From Oligoflexaceae bacterium (GTDB lineage: Bacteria; Bdellovibrionota_B; Oligoflexia; Oligoflexales; Oligoflexaceae), in contig CANJJY010000272.1 in assembly GCA_947474445.1 (NCBI GenBank), positions 1 through 6,316 on the forward strand: a DNA stretch of 6,316 bases, read 5' to 3'. The position numbers and the translations under genes were made by a program. Below are positions 5,801-6,316 of this stretch, piece by piece (the stretch's first letter is position 1; the number at the start of each line of letters is the position of its first letter). Below the pieces are notes generated by a model that was not told where the DNA came from, searched no databases, and saw only the letters and a list, made by a program, of their open reading frames with translations.

Positions 5801-6316
5801 CCTCCCTCGCCCTTGTCAATGCCGCAAGTGATGGTTATATCAATGACAGCGAAAAGCTCCTGGTCAGCGCGATGTGGACCCTCACAGCTTCGGGCCAGAG
5901 CGCAACGGACTATACTCTTGCGTTGGACGACACTGCGGCGGCCCTCGTCTGCAACAGTGGAAAAACTTACAATCAAGCGAGCCTACCGCGCCCCTCAGAT
6001 CTGAGCAGCGACGGTGCCTATGCTCTCTGCGTCCGCTTAAGCGATGTAGCCGGCAATATCACTTACGGTAAATCCGCGCAGCTTACGCGCGATATAGCTT
6101 ACCCGATTTTTACATCGCTCAGCGGTGCAAACCAAGCCTCCGACCTCGCCATCAGTAATGGCGAAGAGACCTCTACTTCTGCCCTTTACGCCCTCACTGC
6201 ATCGGGCATGGTCTACAGCAATTATACGGCTGCGCTCGATGATACGGGAGGCGCAGTGGTTTGTAACGCAGCCAAGACCTATAGTATGAGTTCGATACCG
6301 ACCATCATGAGCATCG
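2860..6316 (+). CDS. Large Ig-like-repeat surface lipoprotein, putative adhesin, C-terminus off window
   Basis: 1152 codons are visible with no stop; the gene leaves the right edge. Residues 1-17 are a short lipoprotein signal (MRALFCILVFSSALSAC) with lipobox LSAC, so Cys17 should be lipidated. Tyr18, not Asp, at +2 fits outer-membrane sorting. Residues about 62-205 resemble a ZU5-like domain (SVIVPMGSLAVAVEVVVEEA, later VSFEGYFGSYWLAEL). Residues about 248-347 form a divergent domain with C280 and C322. From residue 353 on, at least eight Ig-like modules of 104 residues follow. Their shared features are DGYIN..E early, LDD in the middle, C(N/D)..KTY, SDG.YA.CVKL.D..GN.TYGKSQQ, and a D..AP linker. 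DG.IN..E and D.AGN..D..AP are typical of Bap-like adhesins. Cell-surface attachment is inferred. The strong ribosome-binding site suggests good expression. Long open frames on the opposite strand here are shadows. Confidence 0.88.
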   Translation, partial: MRALFCILVFSSALSACYNLPLRSTGKVSVTDVAARLAPSVLATDTKAISTFDPTSKVDTRVASPNGSLKGSSVIVPMGSLAVAVEVVVEEAVPLNQTSITGSLQIDLSISISSVGTGLIVRPASTAVLTQPLTISLQIDQSASLLDTLSQRLGLVATKNYAVFYKQFIDGELRSGVIPTSELRVGDGEVSFEGYFGSYWLAELTSPIEKRIEVKTEEPIINAQKIAVIEKAGIVSDSVVQAKADVPEINWNASVLTYDSASRTISLTTNKIGSDQISLCTADFFDSVDAKSGISIDAGSSPSASYTLTKATAQTFVGRLRCFDSQGRLTVSPWSQVLNIPSLVVAPTNISVPKIVSLSGANEASDGYINAGEASSTASLLTLNGSAYTSASYTVPLDDTGSAVTCDNAKTYSQSSLPAINTLTSDGAYAVCVKLSDGAGNVTYGKSQQIIRDIVAPSFSSLALANAASDGYINDAEKLTTAPIWTLTASGQSATEYTAALDDTGAALVCNAGKTYSQSSIPAPFSITSDSPYALCVRLTDATGNITYGKSAQVTRDTVYPVFTSLNGANQAADLAISNGEQNSTSVLYTLTASGMASSNYTVPLDDTGGSIVCDSPKTYNQSSIPLIISIGSDGLYAVCVKLTDAAGNSSYGKSQQVNRSVGGPGFVSLLGINEASDGYIINAEASSTSAAWVLSGTNYVSANYTLPLDDASGAVICDAAKTYGQSSIPHVDAMTSDKPWAICVKLVDGVSNITYGKSQQVIRDTVAPTFSSLAGANAASDGYINSAEASSSSTLLALSASGYDTASYTIALDDSSAAIVCDGSQTYNHSDVPTINTLGTDKPYAVCVNLIDTAGNLTYGKSQQIIKATTAPTFTSLAKSAQGADGYINDSEKTQTTAIWTLTASGQAAADYTAPLDDTGGALVCNSSRAYNQGATISGASGLTSDGAWSICVRLTDTGGNVSYGKGDQIIRDTVAPAFTSLALVNAASDGYINDSEKLLVSAMWTLTASGQSATDYTLALDDTAAALVCNSGKTYNQASLPRPSDLSSDGAYALCVRLSDVAGNITYGKSAQLTRDIAYPIFTSLSGANQASDLAISNGEETSTSALYALTASGMVYSNYTAALDDTGGAVVCNAAKTYSMSSIPTIMSI
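3916..6316 (+). repeat. Tandem 312-bp coding repeats (eight Ig-like modules, last one cut)
   Basis: Counting from the conserved Pro of the inter-module linker, modules begin at 3916, 4228, 4540, 4852, 5164, 5476, 5791 and 6103. All have 104 codons except module 6, which has 105 through one extra residue in its YNQ...LTSDG loop. Cys pairs are C406/C432, C510/C536, C614/C640, C718/C744, C822/C848, C926/C953 and C1031/C1057; C1135 is the first Cys of module 8. Sub-types are seen: modules 2, 6 and 7 share INDxEK and WTLTASGQ; modules 3 and 8 share DLAISNGE and LTASGM; modules 1, 4 and 5 share the EASS form. Codons differ between modules at many synonymous positions, so these are not recent perfect copies. 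Confidence 0.9.
4228..6316 (+). repeat. Higher-order duplication: modules 2-3 recur as modules 7-8
   Basis: Module 7 matches module 2 at 75 of 104 residues by hand count, and the visible part of module 8 matches module 3 at 51 of 71. Adjacent modules 2 and 3 match at only about 55 of 104. The offset is exactly 521 codons (1563 bp) for both pairs. This fits duplication of a block of several modules rather than one module at a time. Copy 1 of the matching pair is 4228-4851; copy 2 is 5791-6316 and continues off the window. Confidence 0.7.

Noticed and set aside
5248..5976. 242-codon open frame on the minus strand
   Set aside because: It lies wholly antisense to the repeat lipoprotein. The repeated coding pattern keeps that opposite frame open, and its product has no domain, signal or ribosome-binding site.
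4108..6071. Several shorter frames on both strands across the repeat array
   Set aside because: They recur with the repeat period and are shadow frames of the lipoprotein.
3916..6316. CRISPR or other short interspersed repeat array
   Set aside because: The periodicity is 312 bp, lies in one continuous reading frame, and reflects protein modules.

Overview
The window shows three protein genes that can be supported (two cut by its edges), one probable small helix-turn-helix ORF, and AT-rich spacers carrying promoter-like and palindromic sites. No rRNA, tRNA, CRISPR array or intact insertion sequence was found. The organism is Gram-negative: one gene encodes a lipoprotein with a classical lipobox, another a secreted protein ending in a beta-rich segment with a terminal Phe, as in outer-membrane barrels. 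A short lipobox signal, then a ZU5-like domain, then long Ig-like repeats, together with a FnIII-like/beta-barrel neighbour, recalls Bdellovibrionota (Bdellovibrio-like predators). That placement is inference from protein style, not a match.

Layout. Positions 1-424 (minus) hold a CheY-type receiver protein that runs off the left edge, with an extended -10 promoter at 470-478. Positions 425-928 are mostly non-coding, with one weak ORF candidate on the minus strand. A good sigma70-type promoter at 868-896 (plus) points at a small HTH-like ORF (929-1171). That ORF converges on a 423-codon minus-strand gene (1217-2488), which encodes an exported protein of unknown function. Terminator-like hairpins lie between them. 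Positions 2489-2859 are a divergent regulatory spacer with palindromes, a direct repeat, a C7 tract and candidate promoters facing both ways.

Positions 2860-6316 (plus) are one uninterrupted reading frame of 1152 visible codons that leaves the right edge. It encodes a surface lipoprotein made of a signal peptide with lipobox LSAC, a ZU5-like N-terminal region, one divergent two-Cys domain, and at least eight Ig-like modules of 104 residues (312 bp). Each complete module has two Cys 26 residues apart (27 in one). The modules fall into sub-types, and modules 2-3 reappear as modules 7-8 exactly 521 codons later, which points to duplication of a multi-module block. It resembles Bap-like adhesins and is most simply read as a large cell-surface adhesin.

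The lipoprotein gene and the 423-aa exported-protein gene are divergent from one 371-bp spacer and both make envelope proteins, so shared control is plausible but not shown. The most notable feature is the higher-order structure of the adhesin repeats. Nothing here amounts to a clearly new multi-gene system.
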